From Pseudomonas sp. GM78 (GTDB lineage Bacteria; Pseudomonadota; Gammaproteobacteria; Pseudomonadales; Pseudomonadaceae): a stretch of DNA of 58,054 bases. A program made the position numbers and the translations under genes. This document shows, piece by piece, positions 35,044 to 48,442 of the stretch. The notes under the pieces are model-generated. The model had not been told where the DNA came from. It did no database searches and saw only the letters and a list, made by a program, of their open reading frames with translations. Where the stretch lies: positions 1 to 58,054 of the forward strand of contig NZ_AKJF01000084.1 in NCBI RefSeq assembly GCF_000282475.1, in the 5' to 3' direction. Position 1 is the first letter of the stretch. Each line of letters begins with the position of its first letter.

Positions 35044-36685
35044 AGACGCGCTCCTTGAAGAGGTCGATGCCAATACGCTGGTAGGTGTCGATGAAACGCT
35101 CGTCTTCGGTACGTTGTTCGATGTACACGTCGATCAGCTTCTCGATCACGTCAGGCATGGCTTCCTGGGCAAAGGACGGGCCAAGGATCTTGCCCAGGCT
35201 GGCGTCGCGGCTGGCGCTGCCGCCAAGGGACACCTGGTAGAACTCTTCGCCTTTCTTGTCCACGCCGAGAATGCCGATGTGGCCAACGTGGTGGTGACCA
35301 CAGGCGTTCATGCAGCCGGAGATGTTCAGGTCCAGTTCACCGATGTCGAACAGGTAGTCCAGGTCGTCGAAACGGCGCTGGATCGATTCCGCGATCGGGA
35401 TCGACTTGGCGTTGGCCAGGGAGCAGAAATCGCCGCCTGGGCAGCAGATGATGTCGGTCAGCAGGCCGATGTTCGGCGTGGCGAAACCTTGTTCGCGCAG
35501 CTCGCCCCACAGGGTGAACAGCTTGTCCTGCTCGACGTCGGCCAGGATGATGTTCTGCTCGTGGGAAGTGCGCAATTGACCGAAGCTGTAACGCTCGGCC
35601 AGGTCGGCCACGGCGTCGAGTTGCTTGTCGGTGATGTCGCCCGGTGCAACGCCGGTCGGCTTCAGGGACAGGGTCACGGCCACGTAGCCCGGCTTCTTGT
35701 GGGCCAGGGTGTTGCGCACGCGCCAGCGGGCGAAGCCCGGGTGCTGCTGGTCGAGCTCGGCCAGGGCGGCGTTCTGGTTGTCCAGCGCCTTGTAGTCCGG
35801 GTCGACGAAGTGTTTGGCGACGCGCTGCACTTCGGCTTCGGTCAGCGTGGTCTGGCCACCGCGCAGGTGCTCCATTTCCGCGTCGACTTTCTGGGCGAAG
35901 ACCTCGGGGGTCAGCGCCTTCACCAGGATCTTGATCCGCGCCTTGTACTTGTTGTCGCGACGGCCATAGCGGTTGTAGACCCGCAGGATGGCGTCGAGGT
36001 AGCTCAACAGGTCTTGCCACGGCAAGAATTCATTGATGAACGCGCCCACTACCGGCGTACGGCCCAGGCCACCGCCGACCAGCACGCGGAAGCCCAGTTC
36101 GCCTGCGGCGTTGTGTACCGGCTCCAGGCCAATGTCATGGACTTCGATGGCGGCACGGTCGGAGGTCGAACCGTTGACGGCAATCTTGAACTTGCGCGGC
36201 AGGTAGGCGAATTCCGGGTGGAAGGTGGTCCACTGGCGGACGATTTCGCACCACGGGCGCGGGTCGATCAGCTCGTCGGCGGCGACACCGGCGAACTGGT
36301 CGGTGGTGACGTTGCGCAGGCAGTTGCCGCTGGTCTGGATCGCGTGCATCTGCACGGTGGCCAGTTCGGCAAGAATGTCCGGGATGTCTTCCACCGCCGG
36401 CCAGTTGAACTGCACGTTCTGCCGGGTACTGATGTGGGCGTAGCCCTTGTCGTAGTCACGGGCAATCTTGGCCATCATTCGCATCTGGCGCGAAGTCAGT
36501 TGGCCGTAAGGCACCGCCACCCGCAACATCGGCGCGAAGCGCTGGATATACAGGCCATTTTGCAGGCGCAGGGGGCGGAATTCTTCTTCGCTCAGCTCGC
36601 CTGCCAGATAGCGTCGGGTCTGATCACGGAACTGCTTGACGCGGTCCTCGATGATCCGCTGATCGTATTCGTCGTATACGTACAT
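35027..36685 (-). CDS. cysI: Sulfite reductase haemoprotein subunit, CysI type
   Basis: 552 residues from ATG 36685 (MYVYDEYDQRIIEDR), with AGGA upstream; the frame stays open further 5' but that part is unlike the family. Two ferredoxin-like repeats of the nitrite/sulfite reductase family are seen (GLYIQRFAPMLRVAVPYGQ, HISTRQNVQFNWP, then GYVAVTLSLKPTGVAPGD and RTSHEQNIIL). The four cysteines that bind the 4Fe-4S cluster and bridge to sirohaem are in CCPGGDFC (about 413-420) and SGCMNACGHHH (about 455-462). The enzyme reduces sulfite to sulfide for cysteine synthesis in the cytoplasm. DUF934 follows, as usual in Pseudomonas. Confidence 0.93.
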   Translation of the reverse strand: MYVYDEYDQRIIEDRVKQFRDQTRRYLAGELSEEEFRPLRLQNGLYIQRFAPMLRVAVPYGQLTSRQMRMMAKIARDYDKGYAHISTRQNVQFNWPAVEDIPDILAELATVQMHAIQTSGNCLRNVTTDQFAGVAADELIDPRPWCEIVRQWTTFHPEFAYLPRKFKIAVNGSTSDRAAIEVHDIGLEPVHNAAGELGFRVLVGGGLGRTPVVGAFINEFLPWQDLLSYLDAILRVYNRYGRRDNKYKARIKILVKALTPEVFAQKVDAEMEHLRGGQTTLTEAEVQRVAKHFVDPDYKALDNQNAALAELDQQHPGFARWRVRNTLAHKKPGYVAVTLSLKPTGVAPGDITDKQLDAVADLAERYSFGQLRTSHEQNIILADVEQDKLFTLWGELREQGFATPNIGLLTDIICCPGGDFCSLANAKSIPIAESIQRRFDDLDYLFDIGELDLNISGCMNACGHHHVGHIGILGVDKKGEEFYQVSLGGSASRDASLGKILGPSFAQEAMPDVIEKLIDVYIEQRTEDERFIDTYQRIGIDLFKERVYAANN

Positions 36686-36864
36686 ATAAGTCCTGTTCTC
36701 AGGCTTGGGTCGCTCGGATACAGCTGCGTTTTTTGCTTGCCGCAGTCCAAGAGCCTCTGCAATTCTGCGCGCACGGCCGCGCACTCCTAATGGAGCCGGG
36801 GCAAGATACCAGTTTGCGGTTATGCGCAAAAGTGATGTTTGAGTATATGTAAAGAACCAAAAGG

Positions 36865-36883
36865 ACTAATGAGAATCGTTGTT
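36865..36883. promoter_or_regulatory. Fur-box-like sequence upstream of cysI
   Basis: The sequence actaatgagaatcgttgtt agrees at 14 of 19 positions with the consensus gataatgataatcattatc, or its common variant with gagaat. It lies 180 bases before the cysI start and 93 bases before the small membrane-protein gene, in the 290-base gap between them. Iron control of a haem/Fe-S enzyme would make sense, but binding is unproven. Confidence 0.4.
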
Positions 36884-36975
36884 GCAAAGCCCCTGTTTGT
36901 GGTGCGGGCAATCGTCGTCTTTACTGTGATCGAGTCTTTATGCAATCACCGATAAAACCGACAAGAGGCGATGCA

Positions 36976-37089
36976 ATGAGCAACCCTTCCAAAGCTTCAA
37001 AACCCGATAGCACGGTGGATGCCTGGGCCATTTTGTTCCTGATCATCCTGGTCGTGGGCACTGCCGTTTTCTGGGTCAGCCATCAATAA
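36976..37089 (+). CDS. Small single-pass membrane protein (37 residues)
   Basis: An ATG at 36976 preceded by AAGAGG at 7 bases opens 37 codons: a hydrophilic N-terminus MSNPSKASKPDSTVDAW followed by one membrane helix (AILFLIILVVGTAVFWV) and a short tail. This shape is typical of real small membrane proteins, and both the start signal and codon use are good. No function can be named. It lies divergent from cysI. Confidence 0.65.
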   Translation: MSNPSKASKPDSTVDAWAILFLIILVVGTAVFWVSHQ

Positions 37090-37185
37090 CCGTTAGCGCC
37101 CGGGCCGTGGTCGGGCTGCCAGCGCCGACTGCGGACCGGTTATCCGTATGCAATATTCATTGCGTAGCAATGCCTGAGAGCGGGC

Positions 37186-37407
37186 TCAGATGCCTGCGAG
37201 GTACAGCACCAGCTTGACGATGGCAAACAGCGTCAGGGCGAACACGGTGGTGAACAGTATTCCCAGGATCACGAAGTGACTCGGCTTGCCGTGGGTAAAG
37301 TCCCGCGCGCGGTTTTTTCCGCTCTGCACCCCGAATGCCGCGGCCATCACGCTGTGCACCATTTGCCAAAAGGTCGGCGGTTTGTTGTTGGTGTTGTCGT
37401 CGTCCAT
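37186..37407 (-). CDS. DUF2970 small membrane protein
   Basis: 73 residues from ATG 37407, with GAGGGG upstream. The N-terminal amphipathic part (PPTFWQMVHSVMAAAFGVQSG) and a C-terminal membrane helix (FVILGILFTTVFALTLFAIV) match DUF2970, a proteobacterial family of small inner-membrane proteins without known function. A conserved KNRARDFTHGKP linker lies between the two. The gene is divergent from the giant LRR-NEL gene; the 151 bases between their starts should hold both promoters. Confidence 0.83.
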   Translation of the reverse strand: MDDDNTNNKPPTFWQMVHSVMAAAFGVQSGKNRARDFTHGKPSHFVILGILFTTVFALTLFAIVKLVLYLAGI

Positions 37408-37558
37408 ATACCCCTCGCCATGCAGATATGATCTGTAAGCATAGTCAAACAACCCTGTTGGTGAATGAGCCCGGTTGCCCTGCATAACTATGTACCGCCA
37501 TGCCCTCAAATGGCCGTGATTTCCTGATCCCTCAACCACAGTGATCAGGATGCACGTC

Positions 37559-40500
37559 ATGCCCGAGCTTTCCCCGCCCATGGATCATGGATTTCATGTT
37601 CCGTTCATCAAGAAACGCCTGCCCGACTGGACCCGACACCTCGCCCCCGCCCATATCGACAACCTTACCCGGGCCAGGGATCCGGCCGAAACATTCGCCA
37701 GGAACCATCCGCAGCTGTACGCCGGGGCGTCGCCCGCGCTGCGCCTGGCGCTGTATGACAGTCAGTTGCGCAGCAACAGTTCTACCCAGGTACTGGCCAA
37801 GACCCTCAAGGACTTCAAGGGCATCACCGAATTTGCCAAGCCGTTGCTGGCAGAGGCCATGAACAAGACCTTTGGCCAATCCCCCGATCCGACCAAGACC
37901 ATGCTGTTTCACCTGCGAGCGCCCAACCAGGTCGATGAGCAGACACTGTTGCAGGCCGCGTTACGCAATTTCGAGCTTGATGAGCCCTTCGATGAAGTCG
38001 CCCTGCAGGAGACCAGTGCGCTGGCTCCCGCCGGGGCATTGCAGAACGAGCTTTACGATCGGCGCGAGCACTATCCGTTCTGGAGTACGCGCTACAAGAT
38101 CCGCGACAAGCTGTCGATCAAGCCTGGAGAGTTCGCCACGCTGTGCCGGCAACTGGACCTGGGCCAGCAGTACCAGGCTCACCTGAGCACGGTGTTCGAT
38201 ACGCCGGGCGCCGGTGCTACCGTGCGCGAACAGATGATCAAGGCCAACAAAGACCTGATGCGCCTGCAAGTTCACATCGCGCGGATGAAGTCGGACCTCA
38301 GTGAATCGGCGTATGCGACCTTGCTCGCGGTAGTCAATGGCAGCCCGGAGCCCAAGATCGATGGTCGGGCCGTGGCGTACAGCCAATTGACGGCACTGGG
38401 TTCGGTGTTGAGCGATGTATTGATCATGGGTCCTGCGTCCCGCAAGCCCACCTCGACCCTGGAAGATGTCGCCGAGCTGTTCTTGCCAGTCCACGTTTGG
38501 CGTGCGGCAGTCGACGCGCAGGCGCGAATCATCGTCTACATCCCGGGTGACCCGAAGCACCCGGTCAAGGAATTCCCGTCGCTGGCCGAGTTTGCCAAAG
38601 ACTTTGCCGTTCGATTGCGCTCGCGAAGCTTTCAGCGTTTTATCGCCGGATTGCTGCCCCAGGACGAGTCACCGAGGTTTTTTCGCAGGCTAAAAGCGCA
38701 ACTCAAAACCCAGCGATGGAATCCGAACCCGGTCTGGCCGGGCCCGCCCTACAACCCCGAAGCCTACCAGGGTGGCATGTATGAAGAGGTGTGGAACGAC
38801 GACGTCAACCTGGCCCTGAGCGAAACCTTCATCGACGCTGAAGTATTCGGTGCGCGCTACGAAACCCACCTGGCGCGGATCAAGTCAAACGCCAGGCACC
38901 TGGCGGTGCCTACGGCTGCCGTTGACCACCAGGCCTGGATCGAACGCCTCGAACACCTGGCCGAATGGGGCTTGAACATCCTCAACGTCGGCGCGTTCTT
39001 CGTTCCCGGGCTTGGCGAAGTGATGCTGCTGGTGACTGCGGTGCAATTGGGCCGTGAGGTGTATCAGGGGGTGGAGGCCTGGAAGGAGGGCGACGCCGAG
39101 GAGGCCTGGGGGCACCTCACGTCGGTCATGCAGAACGTGGCCTTCATGGCGGTGCTGGGCGCAGTGGCCAGCAAGGCGCCACCGATCACGGCGTCGCGCT
39201 TCGTTGACGGCATGCGCAAAGTTACCACGCCGTTCGGCGAGCCGCGCCTGTGGAACCCGGATTTGGCGTCGTACAAAAGCCGCGTTGCACTCGATGGCGT
39301 GACGCCAAACGCACTGGGACAATATGAAGTTGGGGACAAGACCTACATCAAGTTCGACGGCAATGCCTTTGAGAAAACCTACGACCCGGCGCTCAAGCAA
39401 TGGCGCATCAAACATCCCACCGATCCCGAGGCCTACCAGCCGATCTTGCAGCACAACCAGTTCGGCGCCTGGCGCCATCTCGATGAGCGGCCCCTCGAGT
39501 GGGACCGCCTGACCTTGTTGCGCCGCATCGGCTCGCGGATGGAGGCCTTCTCGGATGCGCAGTTGCAGCAAATCTCGCAGGTCAGCGGGGTCAGTGATGA
39601 TGCCTTGCGCCAGATGCATATCGATCACCAAATACCGCCGCCGCGCCTGGCGGAGACCATCGCGACGTTCAGCGCCGATCAGCAGGTGGATGAGTTCATT
39701 TCAGGCCTGCGCCAGGGTTCCCGCCTCAACGTCGCCGCCGAGTTTGCCGTACCCTTGACCCTCGAATTGCCCAACTGGCCTGTTGAGGGCGTGCTGGAAG
39801 TCTTCGAGGGCGCTGAACACTGGGGCGCCTCCCAGCGCTATGGTGTGACGTCGGGGCAACACAGTGACAGACCGACAATCAAGCTGACTCGAGCCGAAGT
39901 GCGCGCAGGAAAGCTGCCCGATATCGTTCTGGCGGCCCTCGACGAACAGCAAAAAGTTCAACTGCTGGGTGCGCACAGTGCAGGCCCCGGCGTGGACCGG
40001 GTGCAGATTTTGAGGGACCGTCTCGCCGATCGGGCACTGACTCGCAGGCAGTCATTGTTCAAGCGTCTGCACACCCCCGAACCGACAACCCATCCCGATA
40101 TCCAGCGCCTGCAGCGCAGTTTCCCGACGTTGTCGACCGAGGCCGCCCAGGACGTGCTCAATGGTTCCCGTGCCAGTGATCTGTCCCGGTTGCGCAGTAG
40201 CGGCAAAATGTCCCTGCGCCAGGCCAAGGCGATCCGTCTGCATCTACAGCAAGCCGCCCTCAACCGTGCACTGTGCGGCTTGCGCCTGGACAGCATGGCC
40301 TCGGCGGCCAGTGACCGCTTGGCGTTGCACAGCCTGCAGCACATGCCCGGCTGGACCACGCAGATGCGCGTGGAAGTGCGCGCCGGCTTCATTCAGGGCC
40401 CGCTGCTGGACAGCGTCGGCAGCGCAATGGCAAGGCCCGGTTACTACCTGATCAAAAGTCTGGATACTTACCGGGCGTTCGATGCTCAGGGCGTGGCGCT

Positions 40501-43500
40501 CAACAGCATCCCCGCCCACGGGCGCAATCTGTTCGAGTCGCTGGTGGAGGTGTTGCCCCAAGCTGCCCGGGATAACCTGCAAGGCCATCAGGCCCAGGCC
40601 TTGCGTGAAGACCTGGCCACCTCTGCCAGCGCCCACCGCGAGGAGATGGCGCAGGTGCTCAATCACCGTCCCATCGACGGTCCGGGGCCGTCCTTGCGCC
40701 TGCCTTCAGGCCAGTTCGGCTACCTGGCCAGCGGTCGTGGGGCCGGCTTCGGCGACTTGCCCGATGCCGGGTTGGTTACCCGGGTTCGCGTGCTCTACCC
40801 GAACATTTCCGATGAACAAGCCATTCAGTTCATCAGCAGCCGCCTGAGCGCCGGGGATAGCCATCAGCAGGTATTCAACCTGCTGAATAACCGCCAGCGG
40901 GAATTCGAAGGGTTAACCCGCCAGTTGAACGCCTGGATCGGCATCGGTCCCGGGCAAGCCGCGCGGCGCTCGCAGGTGGAAAGAATTCTGCGGTGCTGGC
41001 GCAACGGCCTCTATCGGGGCCAGGACCCTGCTTTTGAACTGGATGTGCACGGCGCGGATGCTTTACCCGAGTGGGATGCCGACTTCAGCCATGTGAAAAC
41101 CTTGCGACTCAACAGCGGTCAACTCACCGATGACGCCGGCCCGGCATTGCTGGGCAGGTTTTCGCAACTCAAGAAACTCGACATTCTCGTGCAGGAGCAG
41201 GACACGGCCGCCCTGGCCGGGAAAGTGCCGCGGTGGACCACGGTTACCGAGCTTAACCTCGCAGGCCTGGGGCAGACGTATGCGCCGCAGTTCCTGCGAG
41301 CACTCGAGGGCATGACGCAGTTGGAGGTTCTGTCGCTGTGGGGGGACGCGGATTCGATGGACTTCAGCAAGCTGACGAGCCTGCGCTCCCTGAGCTTGTT
41401 CGGCCAACCCGGCCGTTGGCCGACCGGGGTACTGGATCTGCCGGCGCTCCAGGTCCTGGACTTGCAAACCGTGGCGATTCCGGACCTGCCCGCCGAACTC
41501 TATACCGGTCATGAAGCGCTCTGGCGTGGCCTGAGGTTGAATTGGGGGGCCCTGGAACCGCAGGCGTTGCGCAAGGCTTACAACTACGTGCGCGACAACC
41601 CCGCGCACCTGGCGGATGAAGCGCAGATGGTTGCGCACTACTGTCGTGCGCGACTGGGCTTACTGATGCCCCAGGATTACTCCTTCGCGACCGACGCGTT
41701 GGCGCGATTCAATGCCGAGGGGGTGACAGGCATGGCATTGCTCGAGCGAGTCGACGCCCTGCACCAGCAACGCAATGCATTGAATCTGGCGCTCGATGCC
41801 TGGCAGAACACCCCGGTCAGGGTCGAAGGGGAGCAGGTCCAGGCTCATCATCGCGAGGTGATTGCCGACAGGGTTCGTGAATGTGTGCGCAACAGCTTGC
41901 GCGCCCAATACGCGCCTGACGAACCCGTCGCAGGACCGTCGTGGGCGCCTGCCAGGTCAGGCATCGGCGTGCTCGACATGACGGGGCTGGGCGCCATCGG
42001 TGATCTGCCCGCACTGGGCGATACAGTGTTTGCCCATATCCGCCGTTTGAACCTGACCGGCAGCCGGCTGACGGCTGCGCAGGTGAACGATTTCCTGCGA
42101 GCGTTTCCGCAACTGCGCACACTTGAACTCAGCGCCAACCGATTGACCGAGTTGCCCCAGGCCTTCGACTCGCTGTCCGAACTGACCGCGCTCGACCTTT
42201 CGTTCAACGAGTTGACAATCACGGCGACGGCGCAGGCCCGGATCAATCGCTTGACCTCTTTGCAGACGCTGAACCTGGGGTATAACCGGGTAGGCGCCCT
42301 GGACGTCAGTTCGCTGACGAACCTGCAGAGCCTGTACCTGGGGCATACACGCCTGACCCGCTGGCCCAACGGAGTGCTATCGTTACCCCGACTGCGCCGC
42401 CTGGCCCTCAATCACAGCGCGATCACCGACATCCCGGTAGAGGCGTTGACCGGTCATGATCGACTGCTGGGTGTGACCCTGCTGCAAGGTTGCCGACTGA
42501 GCCCCCAAGCCCTGGTGGCAGTGCGCGCCTTCGCTGAACGCACGCCGTCCCAGACGCCGATGGGCATCACCCGGGCGCATCTGGCGGCAGGTCGTACAGG
42601 TGGCGATCCGGAGTTTTTCCCGGTCGAGGTGTCGGAGCAGCCCAATCTACTGTTGCCACAGAACCTCGCGCCAGTTGACGGTAGTTTGCCGCCGACTTCC
42701 GCCGGCCGGCTGCAGCGTCTTGATCCACAACTGGGCGAAGCCCAAGCCGTAGAGCGCATCGACGCATGGCTGGCTGGCGGCCTGGGTGCGACGGAGATTG
42801 AAGCGCGACTGGTGCAATGGGAGCTGCAACAGACCCAGCTGATCAGTCGCCTGAATGAATGGATCGATGCCCCGGCTTCACGCCTGCGTCGCGCGTGGGT
42901 GAACGCCGTGGACCGTCGCCGGGCTGCCGACCAATTGCTGGAAAGCTGGCAGCTCACATTGAGGGATATTCCCGGTGTCGAGGGAACTCTGGATTTCAAC
43001 GGCCTGATCCTCGGCGATCTGCCGACAATGCCGTTCAGCTTCAATCATGTTGTGGAACTGGATCTGAGTGACGTCGGGCTATCGGCAAATTCCGAAGGAT
43101 TCCTGCGTTCGTTTCCGCGCGTGCGCAGCCTGACACTCAGTCAGAACGGCCTGGGCAGCTTGCCCGAGGCTGTGACCCAGTGCCAGGAGTTGACCCGCCT
43201 GAACGCCAGTTTTACCGACATCCGTGCCAACGTGCCGCTACAGCGCCAGTTGCGTTCCCTGCCGCGCCTGCAATGGCTGGACCTGGGCGAAAATCACTTG
43301 AGCGAATTTGACATGACCGGTCTTGACCGACTGCAAGGCCTGGATCTGCGTGGCAATAACCTGCGTGATTGGCCGGCGGGGGTGCTGGAGGCACCCGCAC
43401 TGACCACCCTGGAGCTGACGAGCAACCAGATATCGACCATTCCCCAGGCGGCATTGCAGCCTGAGCACGCGGACCTCATGAGCGGCACCAATCTGTTCGA

Positions 43501-44521
43501 CAACCTGCTTGAGCCGGATGAGTTCGTGCGCTTGCAGGATTACTTGCGCCAGACCGGGCGAGGCCTTGGATTCACTCACCTGGATATCGATCACCTGCTG
43601 GCCGGATTTGAGTCCGAGGTATCGCCGGAGCCTGGTGAAGCTGTCGCGCATCCTGATCAAGAATCGAAGGAGGCCCAGAAGGAGCGCTGGTTCCGCGGGG
43701 TTGCGGCGGATTCGGAAAAGCACGCGATGTGGAGCGCCATGATCGAGCAGGACATCACCCACGACTTTTCATACATTCTGTCGCAGCTGCGCCATACCCA
43801 GGATTTTCATACGGATCGTCTCGGCCTGACGCAGCGGGTGTGGCGCGTGATTGAGTCGGCCTATGCTGACGAGTCGCTGAGTCAACGCCTGATGGGTCTG
43901 GCGAAAGCACTGAGGCATCAGATGACCTGCGGCGATGGTCGAATCCTGTTGTTCAACGAGCTGGAAGTCGAGGTGTTCGAGTACGAAGCCCTGAAGTCCA
44001 TTGCTCCCGAGCATAAGGGTCGCGAGTTGCTCAAGCTGTCCAGGCGGCTGTTTCGCCTGTCGCAAGTGGAGGAGATCGCCAGCGCAAGAATCAGTGCTCG
44101 CCCGACTACCGATCCGGCGGAAATACGCCTGGCCTACCGCATCGGACTGGCACAACGCCTGGACCTTCCCGATCAACCCCAAGGCATGCTCTACGCCAAC
44201 ATGGCGGGGGTGGCGGCGGCTGATCTCGATCAAGCCTATACCCGGATCATTGCCCAGGAGCAGACCACGGTGTTCAACGACCAACTGATTGCGCGCAAAT
44301 ACTGGAGAGACTATCTGGAAGAAAAGTACCCGGCTGAATTCACCCGGGTGCAACAGCAGTTCCAAGAGAAATGCGCGGACCTTGAAGACCAGTACGCCGA
44401 GTTCAACCAGGCGTACTTTCAGGCGCTCAAGACGCTGGAATCGGACAACCAGGTCGACCGCAAGAACCTGTTGAGCGAACTCACGTCCCGTGAACTGGCC
44501 GAGCAGGCCACGATGACCTGA
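37559..44521 (+). CDS. Giant LRR protein with C-terminal NEL-type E3 ubiquitin ligase domain
   Basis: About 2320 residues from ATG 37559 (CAGGA 8 bases upstream); ATG 37550 and GTG 37541 are in frame. The N-terminal half resembles DUF6543/dermonecrotic-toxin-like proteins: IIVYIPGDPKHPVKEF near 325, a hydrophobic stretch (NVGAFFVPGLGEVMLLVTA) near 475-495, and the block FSDAQLQQISQVSGVSDDAL near 664. Three leucine-rich-repeat blocks follow at about 1168-1321, 1475-1634 and 1811-1981, separated by helical linkers. The last 280 residues match the NEL fold of IpaH/SspH ligases, with Cys2124 in MTCGDGR, fitting the CxD active site. NEL enzymes ubiquitinate host proteins after delivery into eukaryotic cells. 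No signal peptide is seen; the secretion route is unknown. Confidence 0.82.
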   Translation: MPELSPPMDHGFHVPFIKKRLPDWTRHLAPAHIDNLTRARDPAETFARNHPQLYAGASPALRLALYDSQLRSNSSTQVLAKTLKDFKGITEFAKPLLAEAMNKTFGQSPDPTKTMLFHLRAPNQVDEQTLLQAALRNFELDEPFDEVALQETSALAPAGALQNELYDRREHYPFWSTRYKIRDKLSIKPGEFATLCRQLDLGQQYQAHLSTVFDTPGAGATVREQMIKANKDLMRLQVHIARMKSDLSESAYATLLAVVNGSPEPKIDGRAVAYSQLTALGSVLSDVLIMGPASRKPTSTLEDVAELFLPVHVWRAAVDAQARIIVYIPGDPKHPVKEFPSLAEFAKDFAVRLRSRSFQRFIAGLLPQDESPRFFRRLKAQLKTQRWNPNPVWPGPPYNPEAYQGGMYEEVWNDDVNLALSETFIDAEVFGARYETHLARIKSNARHLAVPTAAVDHQAWIERLEHLAEWGLNILNVGAFFVPGLGEVMLLVTAVQLGREVYQGVEAWKEGDAEEAWGHLTSVMQNVAFMAVLGAVASKAPPITASRFVDGMRKVTTPFGEPRLWNPDLASYKSRVALDGVTPNALGQYEVGDKTYIKFDGNAFEKTYDPALKQWRIKHPTDPEAYQPILQHNQFGAWRHLDERPLEWDRLTLLRRIGSRMEAFSDAQLQQISQVSGVSDDALRQMHIDHQIPPPRLAETIATFSADQQVDEFISGLRQGSRLNVAAEFAVPLTLELPNWPVEGVLEVFEGAEHWGASQRYGVTSGQHSDRPTIKLTRAEVRAGKLPDIVLAALDEQQKVQLLGAHSAGPGVDRVQILRDRLADRALTRRQSLFKRLHTPEPTTHPDIQRLQRSFPTLSTEAAQDVLNGSRASDLSRLRSSGKMSLRQAKAIRLHLQQAALNRALCGLRLDSMASAASDRLALHSLQHMPGWTTQMRVEVRAGFIQGPLLDSVGSAMARPGYYLIKSLDTYRAFDAQGVALNSIPAHGRNLFESLVEVLPQAARDNLQGHQAQALREDLATSASAHREEMAQVLNHRPIDGPGPSLRLPSGQFGYLASGRGAGFGDLPDAGLVTRVRVLYPNISDEQAIQFISSRLSAGDSHQQVFNLLNNRQREFEGLTRQLNAWIGIGPGQAARRSQVERILRCWRNGLYRGQDPAFELDVHGADALPEWDADFSHVKTLRLNSGQLTDDAGPALLGRFSQLKKLDILVQEQDTAALAGKVPRWTTVTELNLAGLGQTYAPQFLRALEGMTQLEVLSLWGDADSMDFSKLTSLRSLSLFGQPGRWPTGVLDLPALQVLDLQTVAIPDLPAELYTGHEALWRGLRLNWGALEPQALRKAYNYVRDNPAHLADEAQMVAHYCRARLGLLMPQDYSFATDALARFNAEGVTGMALLERVDALHQQRNALNLALDAWQNTPVRVEGEQVQAHHREVIADRVRECVRNSLRAQYAPDEPVAGPSWAPARSGIGVLDMTGLGAIGDLPALGDTVFAHIRRLNLTGSRLTAAQVNDFLRAFPQLRTLELSANRLTELPQAFDSLSELTALDLSFNELTITATAQARINRLTSLQTLNLGYNRVGALDVSSLTNLQSLYLGHTRLTRWPNGVLSLPRLRRLALNHSAITDIPVEALTGHDRLLGVTLLQGCRLSPQALVAVRAFAERTPSQTPMGITRAHLAAGRTGGDPEFFPVEVSEQPNLLLPQNLAPVDGSLPPTSAGRLQRLDPQLGEAQAVERIDAWLAGGLGATEIEARLVQWELQQTQLISRLNEWIDAPASRLRRAWVNAVDRRRAADQLLESWQLTLRDIPGVEGTLDFNGLILGDLPTMPFSFNHVVELDLSDVGLSANSEGFLRSFPRVRSLTLSQNGLGSLPEAVTQCQELTRLNASFTDIRANVPLQRQLRSLPRLQWLDLGENHLSEFDMTGLDRLQGLDLRGNNLRDWPAGVLEAPALTTLELTSNQISTIPQAALQPEHADLMSGTNLFDNLLEPDEFVRLQDYLRQTGRGLGFTHLDIDHLLAGFESEVSPEPGEAVAHPDQESKEAQKERWFRGVAADSEKHAMWSAMIEQDITHDFSYILSQLRHTQDFHTDRLGLTQRVWRVIESAYADESLSQRLMGLAKALRHQMTCGDGRILLFNELEVEVFEYEALKSIAPEHKGRELLKLSRRLFRLSQVEEIASARISARPTTDPAEIRLAYRIGLAQRLDLPDQPQGMLYANMAGVAAADLDQAYTRIIAQEQTTVFNDQLIARKYWRDYLEEKYPAEFTRVQQQFQEKCADLEDQYAEFNQAYFQALKTLESDNQVDRKNLLSELTSRELAEQATMT

Positions 44522-44537
44522 TCCTCGGTTGGCAACA

Positions 44538-44566
44538 CTCTGGAGTCGACAGGCTCGACTCCAGAG
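44538..44566. terminator. Hairpin between convergent LRR-NEL and metH genes
   Basis: A perfect 12-bp stem (ctctggagtcga / tcgactccagag) with a 5-base loop, 16 bases after the NEL gene stop and 10 bases beyond the metH stop. It has no U-tract, so it may serve both strands as an mRNA-end stabiliser more than as an intrinsic terminator. Confidence 0.6.
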
Positions 44567-44575
44567 CTCACCGGA

Positions 44576-48286
<3,711 letters not shown>

Positions 48287-48442
48287 TGGGACTACTCGAA
48301 AAGACCATGACGAAGGGCCGGGATGATAGCAAACCTGTGCGCTTTTAGAGCATGTCCGGGTTTTCCATGAATATCGCTCATGTTGGTGTGGCGGCCAGCC
48401 CGGTAGAATCGCGGCGTTTTCTAAAGGATCGGGACCAGGGAC

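Noticed and set aside
48287-48442. Cobalamin riboswitch before metH
   Set aside because: Looked for the B12 box and the conserved core on the minus strand; neither is present in this 156-base gap.
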